A stretch of 64,000 nt of DNA from Diabrotica undecimpunctata (GCF_040954645.1 NC_092808.1:117964049-118028048); one strand, 5' to 3'. Numbered from the stretch's first letter, positions 34,715 to 46,725 are shown. Notes: generated by a model not told the origin, from the letters alone. Translations and numbers: made by a program.

Positions 34715-35330
34715 GCTCGAATAAATGAACTTTGATAAAATGAAAGGCAGATATCGAGCACACTTTTCTTAATTTAATCTTGCCCAAGTACTTTTGCTAT
34801 CTAAAGCATCATCAGGGGCATTTTGTCAATTTTGAGCTATCCAACAAGTGCAGAATGTAATAAACATAAAACTGTACAAACACTACACTAAACAAGGACA
34901 AACAGTTTAAAATTACTTATTTAAAAATTGGTTAAAGCTACATTCTTGTGGCAACAGGAGAGAGAATGAGAGAATTCTCTCTCCTGTTGCCGACAAGAAT
35001 GTAGCTTTAACCAATTTTTAAATAATTTTAAACTGTTTGTCCTTGTTTAGTGTAGTGTTTGTACAGTTTTATGTTTAATGTTATGTTTATTACATTCTGC
35101 ACTTGTTGGCTAGCTCAAAATTGACAATTGAGGTACAATGCTAGAAGTGGACAATATTTTCCGAACAATGTTAGGATTGTCCAATTTCGGGCATTGCTCG
35201 TAACATATATATTTCAGGAATATGTCCAACAACTCTAATCCATGAGGCCATATCGAGAATACATCATCTACATATCTCCACTATACTATGGGTTTTAAAT
35301 TTTGTTTAGAAATATGTAATATTTGTTTCA
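34715..35330 (-). mobile_element. Penelope-like element: 5' region, palindrome and RT fragment
   Basis: The minus strand from 35310 reads WRYVDDVFSIWPHGLELLDI, the catalytic YVDD motif of Penelope-like reverse transcriptases, and continues CYEQCPKLDN. Left of it, 34735-34826 resembles a Penelope leader (minus strand GCCCCTGATGATGCTTTAGA). The two are joined by the large palindrome at 34825-35127. Confidence 0.65.
34825..35127. repeat. Large near-perfect palindrome (about 300 bp)
   Basis: The arm 34825-34965 is the reverse complement of 34976-35127 around a 10-base spacer (ATGAGAGAAT). Only a few differences exist: one extra base near the centre and an 11-base insertion (near 35080) in the right arm. 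GGCAACAGGAGAGAGA and TCTCTCTCCTGTTGCC mark the centre. Such arms could form a long hairpin in DNA or RNA. Confidence 0.92.
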
Positions 35331-35840
35331 AAATCTTAGATAAATTCATCAACATTCAAAACAACAAACACATTGAGATCTATTCTGTCTAAAACTAAAC
35401 CTAACAATGAACAAGAAAGAACAGTGAATTGTATTTATAAAATACTAAATCAAAGAAGCAGCTCTAATTATGCTAAATGAGACCAATTGCGTCGCAGAAA
35501 GCAATAAAAAAATATCAGGGTGAAAAGAATAAACTAAATATAAGACCATCTACTTACCATGTAGGGATCGTATCATGAGGTTTTTTCCTGTTTTTTTTTT
35601 TATCGTCATAATTTACTACAGAATCACTAACGGTAGAATTTTACTGTCATCATTGCATGTGATTGTCTTTTAAACAATGGATCACATGCTATGATTTTTT
35701 CTTACGGGTGCTTTCAAGTTAAAGTTGATTTCATGTAATAGAATGAACTATATTACAATAAAGTCGTCCCAGGAACGCAACTCAACAATATTAGCAATGC
35801 CATTTTAAAGTCGTCTACTTTAAAATGTATAATATTGAAG
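35320..35840 (+). mobile_element. Penelope-like element fragment, right inverted arm
   Basis: The plus strand at 35340-35440 reads KFINIQNNKHIEI then NEQERTVNCIYKI. This is the segment that leads into the GIY-YIG domain in the copy at 50766-51062, but here the domain is deleted. 35555-35840 is then the reverse complement of 50280-50530. The fragment therefore runs opposite to the left arm at 31345-31665. Confidence 0.7.
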
Positions 35841-36440
35841 CATGTTTAAAATTTCTTTAAATTATTCCCCTTAGAAAATTACTTTCACGCCACCTGTGTC
35901 TATATATTTTGCTAGGAACCTTAAAAATAACCCAAAAGCAACGAGCGATTTGTCACGCCTTTTTTTAACAACGAAATAATTCGCCAAATGTTCGCTGCTC
36001 TTTTTAACTTTCATTTGTTAAATAGAAACCCTTCCTTGTAACAAAGAGATCATTTTCTATTGTCAAGTACCCTGCCTACCTTCTAAGAAAAGCAGAAGAG
36101 TTGGTTTTCGATGAAATTATAATTCCTGTCTGGAGAAAGTGGTTAGGTTACAAAAATGACTACACTAGCCTTGCCATTTAAGTATCATTTTCGCGTGGCA
36201 CTCTTCGGCCAATACTCCCACTCTTTTTTTATCCTTAGCTTGTCTAAGAACAGAATTCGAATTCATTTCTCGAGTTGGTTCCTGTGGCAAGCGGTTTGTC
36301 TCCAGGAAACGGCGGTAAGTGTATTTTTATTTCACCCTTATCTATATATCTTCACACAGTGCTTCCTATATTAACTATTTTCTCTTTTGTCAAACAGACG
36401 TCTTCCAATTCGAAGAAACGAAGTCACTTCTGTTTGCCGT
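35841..36440. other. No recognised gene
   Basis: Intronic sequence without recognised motif; a plus-strand open frame at 36156-36374 shows no domain. Confidence 0.4.
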
Positions 36441-36518
36441 TCGTCTCTACGTTTCGTCTCTACTGTTCATCTCTACTGTTCGTCTCTACTATTCGTCTCT
36501 ACTGTTCGTCTCTACTAT
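36441..36518. repeat. 13-bp minisatellite, six units
   Basis: Six consecutive 13-base units with consensus TCGTCTCTACTGT (variants ...CTACGTT, TCATCTCTACTGT and ...CTACTAT) occupy 78 bases. Confidence 0.95.
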
Positions 36519-36734
36519 TTACTACTACGTTCATTTTTACCATACCATAATGGCATTACAGCAGCTCATAAAAGAAATGTGAGCACACAAATCCTTCCCC
36601 AATGATTGGAATATTGACATATTGAAATACTTGCACCGCACATAAAAAAGGAGATATCTTTCAATGCTCTAACCAGAAAGGAATCACGCTTCTAAATACA
36701 GCGTATATAATATTCTACATTATACTATGCCACC

Positions 36735-39205
36735 GTATAGTGGGGGAGTGGTAGGAACACTGAGACACTAAACCTTCAATAAAAATAACTTTTTATTAAA
36801 TGCTACTTTAAACTTATATTGTACCTCTATATTTGTTATATAAACAAGAACTAAAAAATCATGTCATTTTTTGATAAAAACTAAAGTTAACACCTCAAAA
36901 ATATTAATAATAAAAATTACTAAATGTCTCACTATTCCTTTTAATCTAGGAACACTGAGACATAACAATTAACATAATTTTACGTTAAGACTGTCAAAGT
37001 TTATCATTATCAAATCATTTTTTTTACTTAAGACAAGACTTTGCCTACATAGTATGTCTTTGCTTAGAGTTAAATTCAACAAGCACATAATTCCCATTAT
37101 TGGGACAGCGATCAAGATCTTAGAAACCAATATTGGTTCGGGATCTTCACCAATAAAATCCTCTTCTCCGCTGGAATCTTGTAATTCTATCTCATTTTTA
37201 ACTTCCTCATCGGAATCACTATCTAATACGCGCCTAGTTACTTTTTTCTGTTTTGGTGTTTTTTCTTTAGATTTAATGTTCCATTTTTTCCGGGGTATCC
37301 GTAGCTATCATCGTCTTTTCTTTACGTTTTTTTGTTGCCCTCCCTAGATTTTCTTGTCGGAGCTTTAGGATAACTCTTAAAAACTGCTGGGCTAAGAAAG
37401 GTTTTCGTGGTATCAGTATTACATGGACCTGGATTTTTTACATCTAGAGATTCATTTATATTTTCAACAGCAGTTTTAACTACAAGTGGCCTGTCTTTCA
37501 CAAAAAATCTTCTTCAGTGAAGACATGCCGATCAAATAGAAATATAGATTTTCGAAAAGCGCTTGTGATGACAATAACTGGCGTCATTGCTCGTGGATGT
37601 TCTATGCCCACACAGGCTGCTACGTTATAAATTGTAAATGTCTGACGGATGGTTCATCATCCATGCATTCACTGCAGGATTATAGAAAGTTTGAAATGGT
37701 TTTAGTAAGCCTACGTCTAACGGCTGTAATCTGTTCGTATAGTGTGGTGGTATAGTTAGGATTGTAACGCCATTAATTTTACATAAATCGATTGCCTCAA
37801 TCGATAAATGACTTTGATGAATATCCATTAGAAAGAAAGAAGGGTTTTCTCTGGTACTACCAGTGTGCTTAATAAAATGCTTAAAAACTTGCACAAAGCA
37901 CTCTGTATTCATCCAACCTGTTTTTGAAGCTAGTCCTAAAGTTCCAGGGCGACCCGTTTATCATACAATATTTAAAGTGTACTCTCGGGAAAACCAGAGC
38001 AGGAGGAATAGCTCCTTCAGATGCTCCAACAATACAGCATGTTGTTACGAGCGTTCCACGTTCGCCGCTTGTAGTCTCACCTGTCGTATACCTCTCTCTG
38101 CAAATACTTTTTGGGACTTTTGAAAGGTAACGGTTTCTGTCTCATCTAAATTATAGATTTGACTACCATCTCCAAACACCAGGAAACGCTTTAAGACAGT
38201 TTCAAGTTTACTGAAAAACGTTTCAACGTTAAATTTATTGAAACCGGTTGCCCTTGCAAGACTACAACCTTCTGGGGTCCGGAGGCATAAATTATTGGAA
38301 TGACGTTTCTGAAATCCTTTCATCCAGGCAAGTGAAGCAATTTTTGATGTATGCCAGTTTGCTGGAACCACTATATTATTCTAGGACGGCTTCATATGAC
38401 AGTTTTCGGGTATCTTCTCTTGATAGACCATAAAACATTTTAGAACATTTAATTATATATTCGCACAAGTCGTTCTCCTGTTCGATAGTAAAAAATTGTT
38501 TTACTTTGTAATTAGGGCAAAAACGGACGTTCTCGTCTTGTTGATGTTTTTTTTACATATCTGTGAACTGTTTGGAAAGATAGTCCTTTCATTCGTGCTG
38601 CTTGTCGTATAGAGGTGCCACCTTATACTAATTCAATAGCCTATCTCATCAGATCTTCAGAGAATCTTCCCATTTTCAGTTTTTTTTTTATTTTTTCTTG
38701 GCATTTTCTTTCTGTAAGAGAAATTATTTTGCAAATAATCTGGCTTATCTATACTATAACGGAACAGTGAGACAGTAAAGCAATCTGCTGTGTTGGCTCA
38801 CTGTTCCATAAAAATTCGTTAATAAAAGTCGATTAAAAAAACTAATAGAATGTATACAAAAATCGTTTGTTTTAATTTAATTGTCCCGTAAAATGGTTTA
38901 ACTTTTAGTTAAAATAAATTACCTTGTCTAAAAAACTTCAATTTCCGTGAAAACACCGGCCCCGTAGATACGGTATATTTACTACGACGCACTTTTCGAA
39001 TGACCAGCGATAACTAAAACATTTCTTGTTAAATCTCAACGGTTTCTTGTTTGCTTCACTTTAAGGTGATAATAGGCATGTTCGTTTAGTTCTACCGGAT
39101 AATACCAAACGTAGTAAGCTCTACCGGGCTCTACTGAGTTTGTCTCCGTGTTCCGACAGTCTCAGTGTTCCGACAGTCTCACTGTACCTACTTCTCCCCT
39201 ACCAT
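36735..39205 (-). mobile_element. Decayed pogo-type DNA transposon with terminal inverted repeats
   Basis: The ends are inverted copies: GGGGAGTGGTAGGAACACTGAGAC on the left and, reversed, GGGGAGAAGTAGGTACAGTGAGAC on the right. Minus-strand coding order: a helix-turn-helix block near 38640-38540 (SIRQAARMKGLSFQTVHRYV); then SLAWMKGFQKRH, IYNLDETETVT, GERGTLVTTCCIVGASEG-like sequence in shifted frames, FFLMDIHQSH and RLQPLDVGLLKPFQ; then a serine/acid-rich C-terminus (RRVLDSDSDEE). These are the CENP-B/pogo DDE features with three aspartates visible. Several frameshifts make it inactive. The motif GGAACACTGAGACA recurs just inside the ends. Confidence 0.82.
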
Positions 39206-39259
39206 CCCTTTTTTTGTGTCGTGCTTGTTTTTAAGCGTTGGCTATCATCGTATTAACAA

Positions 39260-40150
39260 GCTGATGAAATGTTTCTCGATCGGCAGCTAGATGAAATAAT
39301 TCCTCGACCGTTTAACCTGTCCATTGTCTAATGTTACACAGTCAGGACAGTTGCTTTCTTCAGACCCAACGTTTTCCTATGATTTTGCACTGAATGGAAT
39401 CAACCGAAGTAAGCGATATTTAGGTCCTCTCATTATATGGCTGTAATATTGGACCTTTACTATTTTAATGATGTTAATCAATTCTCGCTCTTTGTACATG
39501 GTCTCTAGCACACGTTCGTTAGATTTTTTATTATATTTACCTTAATAGAAGCGGTCTGATTATAGTAAAGCTTTTTGAGCAATCTAATGTCATACGTGTC
39601 CAGACCAACTGAGTCCAAGCATTGAAAATAGTAGTGTATGTGGCATTTTATCAAAGGCTTTTTCGAAATCTATAAAACATACGTAAATATTTTTCCTAAA
39701 CTCAATGCTCTTTTATAAGAGTATTGGCTTGTAAAAAAGATCCTCCCGAGTACCCATACTGTTTAGTAAACCAAACTGCTCATTACCAGTTATCCCCTCA
39801 CAAAGTTTATATATGCGACAATGCAATACTTTCATAAACATTTTGGGCGTGTTATTCATTAAACTGAAAAGTCGATAGTCGCTACACTGTCTGGCATTCC
39901 TTTTCTTGGGAATCATCTAATAGTGTAACAATTCTGCAGGTATTTCGTCCGGACCAGAAGCTTTCCTTCGTTTCACTTGGTCAATGGTCTTCTGAACTTC
40001 TGAGATTAGAATCGGTGGGCCAGTATCTCGGTTAGATGTTACTTATTGGTTGATTCTTTGGTCATCTTTAAATAATTTTATTATGTAATTTTCCCATTCG
40101 GCGCATCGCTCTTTAATATCACTTAAAATTTTACCACCAGAGTCTTGTAA
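39260..40150 (-). pseudogene. RTE-like LINE reverse transcriptase fragment
   Basis: On the minus strand near 39916-39713: MIPKKRNARQCSDYRLFSLM and NEQFGLLNSMGTREDL. 39700-39640 gives the FIDFEKAFDK palm block, and 40140-39920 the preceding RT start with stops. It is the same lineage as the nested element at 7633-9110. Confidence 0.7.
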
Positions 40151-40259
40151 TATATTTTACATGTAAATTCTACTTATGCCTGTTAATTCTTTTAGTTTTT
40201 TATGTAAATGTAAACTGTCGTGTCGTTACTCCAGTTTTTCAATTTCTAAACAGGATATT

Positions 40260-41015
40260 CTTGTAGCGTACCATATGCAGAACAAATAATCGTAAAGTAC
40301 AAAGGTGGTTTCATAGGTGGTAAATCGACAATTCCTCAGATTGCAACCATAAAACAATTCTAGGAAAAAACACTGAAATAAGGTATAGATACTCACCACA
40401 TATTTGTAGACTACAAGGCAGCCTACGACTATGTAAATAGAAGAGATATATTTAGGACAATAAAAGAGTTAGTAGTACTAAATCAGTTGGAAAATTTAAT
40501 AAAACTAACCTTTGAAAAATTAAATGTAGAATACGAATCCAGAGAGAACAGTCTTAACGTGTTAAAACGAATAATTGGCTGCACCAGGTAGACCCTCTGC
40601 TTGTATGCGATTTAATCTGGTTCTGGAGAAAATGATACGTGTGCTACATATCGTAACCACTGGTTAAATATACAACAAATCAGTGCAAATCCTTGTCTAT
40701 GCTTATGATATCAATATTGTTGAAACAACAAAAACTCTGTACGAGAGGCGGATTTAGCACTAAAATAAGCTACTACATTGGGTTCAATAATACACCAACA
40801 AAGCGAAGTACAACCACATGCAACCACAAATGCTACGGACCTTTGTTATAGAAAACAACGTCATAAAACAAATGATACAATGTTAAAACTTTGCAAGACA
40901 AATACGCAACGAGAAAACTCTAGAACCCAAGCCAACGAAATGAGATTTCTCAGAAGTAAGAAACGCATTACAAGGCAAAAAAAATACATGATCAGATCTA
41001 AATACGTAATTAATC
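40260..41015 (+). pseudogene. LINE reverse transcriptase fragment (second lineage)
   Basis: The plus strand at 40395 reads THHIFVDYKAAYDYVNRRDI, followed by a VEYESRENS region. Across frames come LVYAYDINIV (the degraded catalytic YADD) near 40700 and ALK.ATTLGSII near 40770. Many stops. It abuts the minus-strand fragment at 39260-40150 but belongs to a different LINE. Confidence 0.65.
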
Positions 41016-41164
41016 AATAAAAAATAAAATACTATAGAACAATGGATAAAAATCAACTAAAAATAAATATTATTTATACAAGGAGTAGAGGATTAGAAAT
41101 ATTTTAAGAAATAAAAAATTATTAAACCCTTATATATAAATAAACTGTTATAAATGTAACTTAC

Positions 41165-41606
41165 CTCATGCCGTCTTAAAGATTCTGCTTCAACATCTTG
41201 ATCAGGTGTCCACGCTTCTTTCCTACCAAACCATTCTGCAACTTGTACCGACTTACTATCTCTACCTTCACCTGCTCCAATAATACGAACTTTCTCTACT
41301 TTTTCAACACTTGGAGTTTCTTTTCTGTTCCTGTAAAATGTATAGTAATGGTACAAGGGACAAGGCCTACATAAACAACAGATCAACATTATTAGAATGG
41401 CAAGTAAGAGAAGGACTAAGAAGAGAATAAGAAGCCACGTGAGATTTGTGCTGCTACTTTCTTGTATTTTGATAATTTCACGTTCTTTTTCTTTTTCTAC
41501 TTCTTTTACTCGATGTTCTTCAACTTTTTGATTTATAATTTTCGTAATTTCATCTAGATCGACAACAGATCCCTTCGAAAATGTTACAGTTGCTTCTACG
41601 ACGCTC
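41165..41606 (-). CDS. Cadherin exon 3: juxtamembrane region, transmembrane helix, start of tail
   Basis: After the acceptor TTTTTAG at 41607, one base completes AG+G (Arg). The product continues SVVEATVTFSKGSVVDLDEI and a very charged stretch (EVEKEKEREIIKIQ). A hydrophobic helix starts at about 41440 (TWLLILFLVLLLLAILIMLI). A cysteine pair cluster (CCLCRPCP) then marks the cytoplasmic face. The tail begins with KVEKVRIIGAGEGRDSKSVQ and VAEWFGRKEAW, and the exon ends ...SLRRHE in phase 0 before GTAAGT. Confidence 0.93.
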
Positions 41607-41826
41607 CTAAAAATTAACTCATATATAATTTGAAGTTTATAATAAAAAAATCACATAAAAAGCAATAAATTTATTGTTAATCAAAAAATTAATAACATGT
41701 AATTTAAGAAGCAATTTCAGTCTGGTCTCACAATCTAAACTTGCTAATGGCTTTTAGACGCACAAATTACTATCTACCACGTTTACAGCTAGATACTCTA
41801 TTTCTTAATTATTTCATTATTCATCA

Positions 41827-42240
41827 TTCAAATATTGCCGCGCTCTAACGAGCACATTAGCTGGAACATTAACCACAGACACTTCTGTCATCTTTATATT
41901 TAAAAACCTGTAAGATTTTAATTGTGGTTAGGAATATTTAACATTGTGATCCGAAGGAACCGAATTCAATTTACAGAATAAACGTGAACCGGAGAAAATC
42001 AGTCCAATCTATCCCATATTTCCAAGCTAACTCCAATCTCAACACCCTAAGACGAAGAACAACATGAAGAAGATGGAGACGATTACAAAATTTTTGAAAA
42101 CATGAATATTTTCTCCTCTGGGAAGGGGGATGTAATGAAATTATAATTCCGTCAATCAAATATTGCCGCGCTCTACTGAGCACATTAGCTACAAGCACTT
42201 CTGTCATCTTTATATATAAAAACCTGTAAGATTTTATTTA
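41827..42240. repeat. Direct repeat pair, possible remnant of LTRs
   Basis: CAAATATTGCCGCGCTCTA and following sequence (...CACTTCTGTCATCTTTATAT, CCTGTAAGATTTTA) occur at 41829-41912 and again at 42157-42237, 328 bases apart. The right copy is preceded by a purine run (GGAAGGGGGA) and TGTAATG, as at a 3' LTR boundary. The space between is too short for an element, so this would be a deleted relic. Confidence 0.5.
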
Positions 42241-42489
42241 TGGATAGAAATGTTTACCACTGTGATTTGGTGACATCAAATGTCGTTTCTTTAATTTCAG
42301 AAACTCTAGGAAATATAAATCAATCCTTATTTTTTCTTTATTGCGAAAACCCTGATCTTCTCGTTGGATGCGAATATTGTAAACAAGGAGCGTTCAAATT
42401 AACCCAGAGTATACAAAAATCCTCACGATCTCACTCATATTCATGATCTGAAAATAGATCAAACATTTTATCAACCAGGAACTAGGTAC

Positions 42490-42705
42490 CACCCTGTGAA
42501 ATGACGTGTACGGAGGGGTACTGAGGCTACAGATTCCAAGGGGATGCCCTCTTGTAGCTTATGCTAATGGTCTTTCACTGGTTGCGAAGACGACTCATAA
42601 AACGGACATGGCTAATGCGACTAACACAGTCCTGCGTCGTATTAGTAGGTTCATCAGCTAGCACCTTAGAAAATTGAGGTGCTAGCTGTAGATCTAGTTG
42701 TTTAT
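42490..42705 (+). pseudogene. R1-like LINE reverse transcriptase scrap
   Basis: One plus frame encodes RLQIPRGCPLVAYANGLSLV (catalytic FADD/YADD position changed to YANG), then KTTHKTDMANATNTVLRRIS. It resembles the palm-to-thumb region of R1/Jockey-type RTs. It stops where another LINE fragment begins. Confidence 0.55.
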
Positions 42706-42708
42706 TGA

Positions 42709-43706
42709 GTGGTAAGACTACACTACTTTTGTGCTGTGAGATGCAACGGTACAGTCTCAGAAGGATTCGAAGTGAAAAAAAGTGTTCGCCAAGGAGACCC
42801 GTTGTCTACATTGCTATTCAATATAGTTCTAGAAAAAATTGTAAGGATTAGTGGGATAAATAGGTCCGGAACTATTTTATACAAGGAGCACCAATGCTTA
42901 GCATACACTGATGATGTGGTTCTCATTGCAAGAAATGGAAAAGAACTATCAAATATAACAAAAAGACTGATTCGGGAAAGCTCTAAAATGGGACTGAAAG
43001 TTAATATTAATAAATCGAAGTACATGGAGATCTCGAGCAAAAAAGGAATAAGCACCAGGGGATCCTTTAAATTGGAGGTAGAGAATGGATCAGTTGTAGA
43101 ATTCAAGAAGGTGGATGAATATATGTACTTAGGTACTCTTATTGATCAGACAGACAGACATGTAAGGAAGAAACTGAAATCAACCTGAGACTGACCAAGA
43201 GCAACAGGTGTGCTGGAGCCATGAGCAAAATAATTATGGCCAAAGATATATCTCGTAATACAAAAATAAGAGTATACAAAACTATAATTAGACCCACAAT
43301 GCTATACGCTGCCGAGACATGGACTATAAACAAAACCGTACAGAACACATTGGAAGCATGGGAAAGAAAGATACTTCGCAGAATATTTGGTGAAAAAGTA
43401 GTAGAGGGAGAATGGAGAAGACGAACTAATGCAGAAGTGTATCAGTTGTATGCTAACCCTACAATATCAAAAGTGGTGAAAAAACGTAGACTAGAATGGC
43501 TCGGCCATCTAGAAAGAATGCAAGGTAATAGACTAGTCAAGAATATTGCTTGGAGAGTACCTGAGAGCAAAAAAAAGAGAGGTAGACCAAGAAAGAAATG
43601 GAGAGATGTAGTGATGGAAGATGTCAGAGAGATGGGAATCAGAGATTGGAAGCTGTTAGCTAAGAATGGAAAACGATGTAAATTATCCATCCAGCAATGG
43701 GCCTAA
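42709..43706 (+). pseudogene. LINE reverse transcriptase, C-terminal half, one frameshift
   Basis: Two frames overlap near 43175. The first reads VKKSVRQGDPLSTLLFNIVL, CLAYTDDVVLIAR (YTDD at the catalytic site), VNINKSKYMEIS and YMYLGTLID. The second continues MSKIIMAKDISRNTKIRVYK, MLYAAETWT, RRLEWLGHLERM and KKKRGRPRKKWRD and ends at TAA 43706. Apart from the frameshift it is well preserved. No endonuclease is attached, so it is 5' truncated. Confidence 0.8.
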
Positions 43707-43719
43707 AAGGCCTGTTAAC

Positions 43720-46240
43720 GCTGTACATACATACAAGACCACTACTATGGAACGTTCTTTAAGGTTTTAGCTGGAACATGGTTAATCCGGCACTACCCTG
43801 GGATCTTTCGGCCTAGTGTCCTACTCGACCGGAAGATGCCAGGGTATCTTGCTCCGTGACGTTAGTCTACGACGATGTCTAAAAAATATTTCCCTCACCG
43901 TTGCCAGCCACAATTCAATGGATACTTTCTTAGGCTCCTACTAGAGTCTGGCAACAGGGCAATTAAAAGAAAGGTACTCTAGACATGCCCATAAGTGCTG
44001 AATTGGTTCCTCTCTTCCTACAGTCTAGCTGAATTCTCGGTGAACTAAATCAACTTGTAGCCTTAGAAACTATTTTCGGTTATATTCTACAAGGGCGAGT
44101 CTCTGCGGCTCTTTCAAATTGTTACTTCACGTCTTTACATACGTTTATGAAGGTTAACATAAGCCTTCTTTTACAAAAGTTTTGAAAAGTCGGAAACATA
44201 TCTAAACCTGCTATTTTGTCCTAGGACGATCAAGTTTGTGAGGAGAGTCAACAGTCAGATTTTGTTTTTCTCTACTGTCTCGACAACCCAACCCTCTTTT
44301 TTGCGATACTTATTCTCAGGCATATCGTCATTTTTGTATGCTAGAGAATCGTTTCAGGAAAATGCCGAATTCAAAGAGAAATATGCTGAGTTTGTAGCGT
44401 TTTAAAATTTATAATACGTCCCTGTTCGTTTATCTCGTCAGTACGCATAAAGATTGCCATAAAATCTGTTTTTGTCTTTTAAGAAAATCCTTAATGCGTA
44501 AATAACGCTGGATATATTTTTTGTCTATGTGTACTTTCAAATTCCATAACCTTTTGTTACAAAGTCAGGTAGAACTCCGGTTTAAAAACTACGTGCTAAT
44601 TTGTTAATTTGAATTATGTTTTATCTATTTCGACAAGTTTTTTGTCGCCTAGAGGATTATATTTCATGATGCCCCCTAATATAAAAAAGAGTTTATTTGT
44701 CTTTCGTCGTTAAAACGCAATAAATTGGAATATTTAAAAGGTTTTTTTGTCGCTTAGAGCGAGGGTCCGAGTGACATTTGTTTGTTTAAGTCTTGTAAAC
44801 ACAAGGGGAAGAGTTATTTTATGGCGTGGAATTTGTAAAATTTAACGCAAATAGGGGGTCGACATTTAAGTTCCAAGCAGGGCAGACGTGCTAGAATGGA
44901 GTCAAGCGATAGATCTGAGACAGAAAAGATGTTTGAGTAATTAGGAATCGCGAGTCGATTAAATTTTTTTGTGTTATGTCTTAAGACCGGTTAAGGTGAT
45001 AATACTCTTTGCATAATGGCAGCTTAGAACAGAGTAATCACCATAAGATTTGTGCACCGGAACTGAAGAAATTTTGTAAAATGAGTATATAGGATGTCCC
45101 CGTCGTCAGCTTGATTCCTCCACCAAGTTCCTGTTTCAATCGTCCCTGCGTATGGAAATGATTTCCTTTTGTTCAAGTTGAGAGTTTTGTCCTTTGCAGC
45201 TCCAATCCCAGAGATAGTAGCAAGTTTTTTCTTTGAAGTTAAGTGAAATTAAGGTAACAATTAACATTTTAAATTTTAAAGTAAAGACAGACTTTTTTTT
45301 GATAATTATTAATAATTGCTTTCATTAAAAGGATTTGTAGTAATTGATAAATTGTAAATTTTATGGTTTAACTTAGCTGCCATTTTAATTGTTTTTTTTT
45401 AATTTAATGTTAACATATGACAGCTAGCTTTATTTGTTTCAATATTTATTTGTTTTGTTTGTTTAAAAAAAAAGGTTAATCTCTTTGCGGTAACATTTTT
45501 AAGTTTTTGTAATATCTCCATTCCCTTTGTAAACGGACACATGTAAGTTTTTTTATTCTGTATTTGGCAACTATTTATATAGTATATTTTTTGTGCCATT
45601 TATATGTTTGATAACTGTTTGTTAGAGACACAAATAAATGTTTAATTTATTGCTCCAACCATTTTGTTTATTTTAGTTTAGAAAAGTCTCCTAACCTTTT
45701 TTTGTTTGTTTACTTTTTAGGAAGGAAGAGCCCTTTTCTTCTTTCCTCCAGCAAGTTTAGGATCCTTCAAAGCGGCGCCCTTTTTCTAAATTGCTAGAAG
45801 CCTTTCCTGGTTGTTTTATTTGCCCAGTTGCCCAGGAGATTTGTGTAAGTACCCCTTTATTTCATTTTTTTTTTGTAGAGACCCCAATCTGACACCCTTT
45901 TCGTTCACTTATCCACGACCCCAGCTCTCCAGCAACCCCCTGAGTGCCGTTCGCATACGTTTCGAATTATTTTGCTTGCCCTATCTTCGCCCCCATAGTT
46001 TCTGTCCCCTATTTCCACCCCAATGTTCGTACCCTGAGGTAGGCAAAATATATTCGTTACAAGTTCATGACCGATTTTATTAAATCCCAACATATGATAC
46101 CAGTTTCCGAATAAAATTTTAAATTGTTTACGTCGTAACTTTATAGTTGTGTCTCTAAATGTACTTTATATACTGGTCTTAAGCTTCAAAAGGACATCTC
46201 TTCTCTATTACTTAATTTTTGATATTTTCGTTACTGCTTC
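43720..46240. other. No recognised gene; possible LTR or leader of the following BEL/Pao fragment
   Basis: No domain seen. The pyrimidine-rich stretch 45700-46080 contains splice-like signals (CTTTTTAG before GAAGG at 45720; TTTTTTTTGTAG before AGACC at 45880), and AATAAATG appears at 45634. It may belong to the 5' region of the BEL/Pao element, but this is a guess. Confidence 0.35.
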
Positions 46241-46254
46241 AATTGCGATATAAA

Positions 46255-46640
46255 GCAAATGTATCGACAAATTAATGTAAACAAAGAATTTAAGAGATCG
46301 AATTCTTCTAATTCTGCTAATTCAGTAGAGTCGCGTTTTCCTTCTCACATGCTTAACGTGACTTTTTATATTGACAACGGTTTTTTAACAAGTGATTCGC
46401 TTGCATCTACTCGCTCTCTGCAGCTAGAGCTCATTTAACTTTTGAAGCTCGGTGGTTTTGAGCTAGCCAAATGGGGCAGCAACCATCCTAGTCTACTTCA
46501 AGGTTTTGGCTCAGATATTATGAAATCTTGTTCGTTTGACAAAGAGGAACCTTCTGTTATTAAGGTGCAAGGCCTAAAATGGGACTTTATTTTTCGGACT
46601 AATGGGACTGATATGATTCTGACTTGACTATGACTTTTCT
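46255..46640 (+). pseudogene. BEL/Pao retrotransposon polymerase fragment
   Basis: With shifts, the plus strand reads YRQINVNKEFKR, FYIDNGFLTSDSL (degraded YVDD block), LLKLGGFELAKWGSNHP, and IKVQGLKWDF. The order D..L...........L....GGF.L.KW.SN........V.GL.W is characteristic of the BEL/Pao reverse transcriptase. Upstream gag/protease and downstream integrase are absent. It ends about 80 bases before the donor of cadherin exon 2. Confidence 0.75.
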
Positions 46641-46725
46641 TATTCTTACTATTCCTTTGACAAACCTAAAGCAATGTTAAAAATAGATATATTTGTTAGG
46701 TTGTAGTATTAAAAATCGAACTTAC

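Noticed and set aside
36441..36518. CRISPR-like array
   Set aside because: Units are contiguous 13-mers without spacers; it is a minisatellite.
37054..37347. Plus-strand frame of 97 codons
   Set aside because: Antisense to the acidic C-terminus of the pogo transposase.
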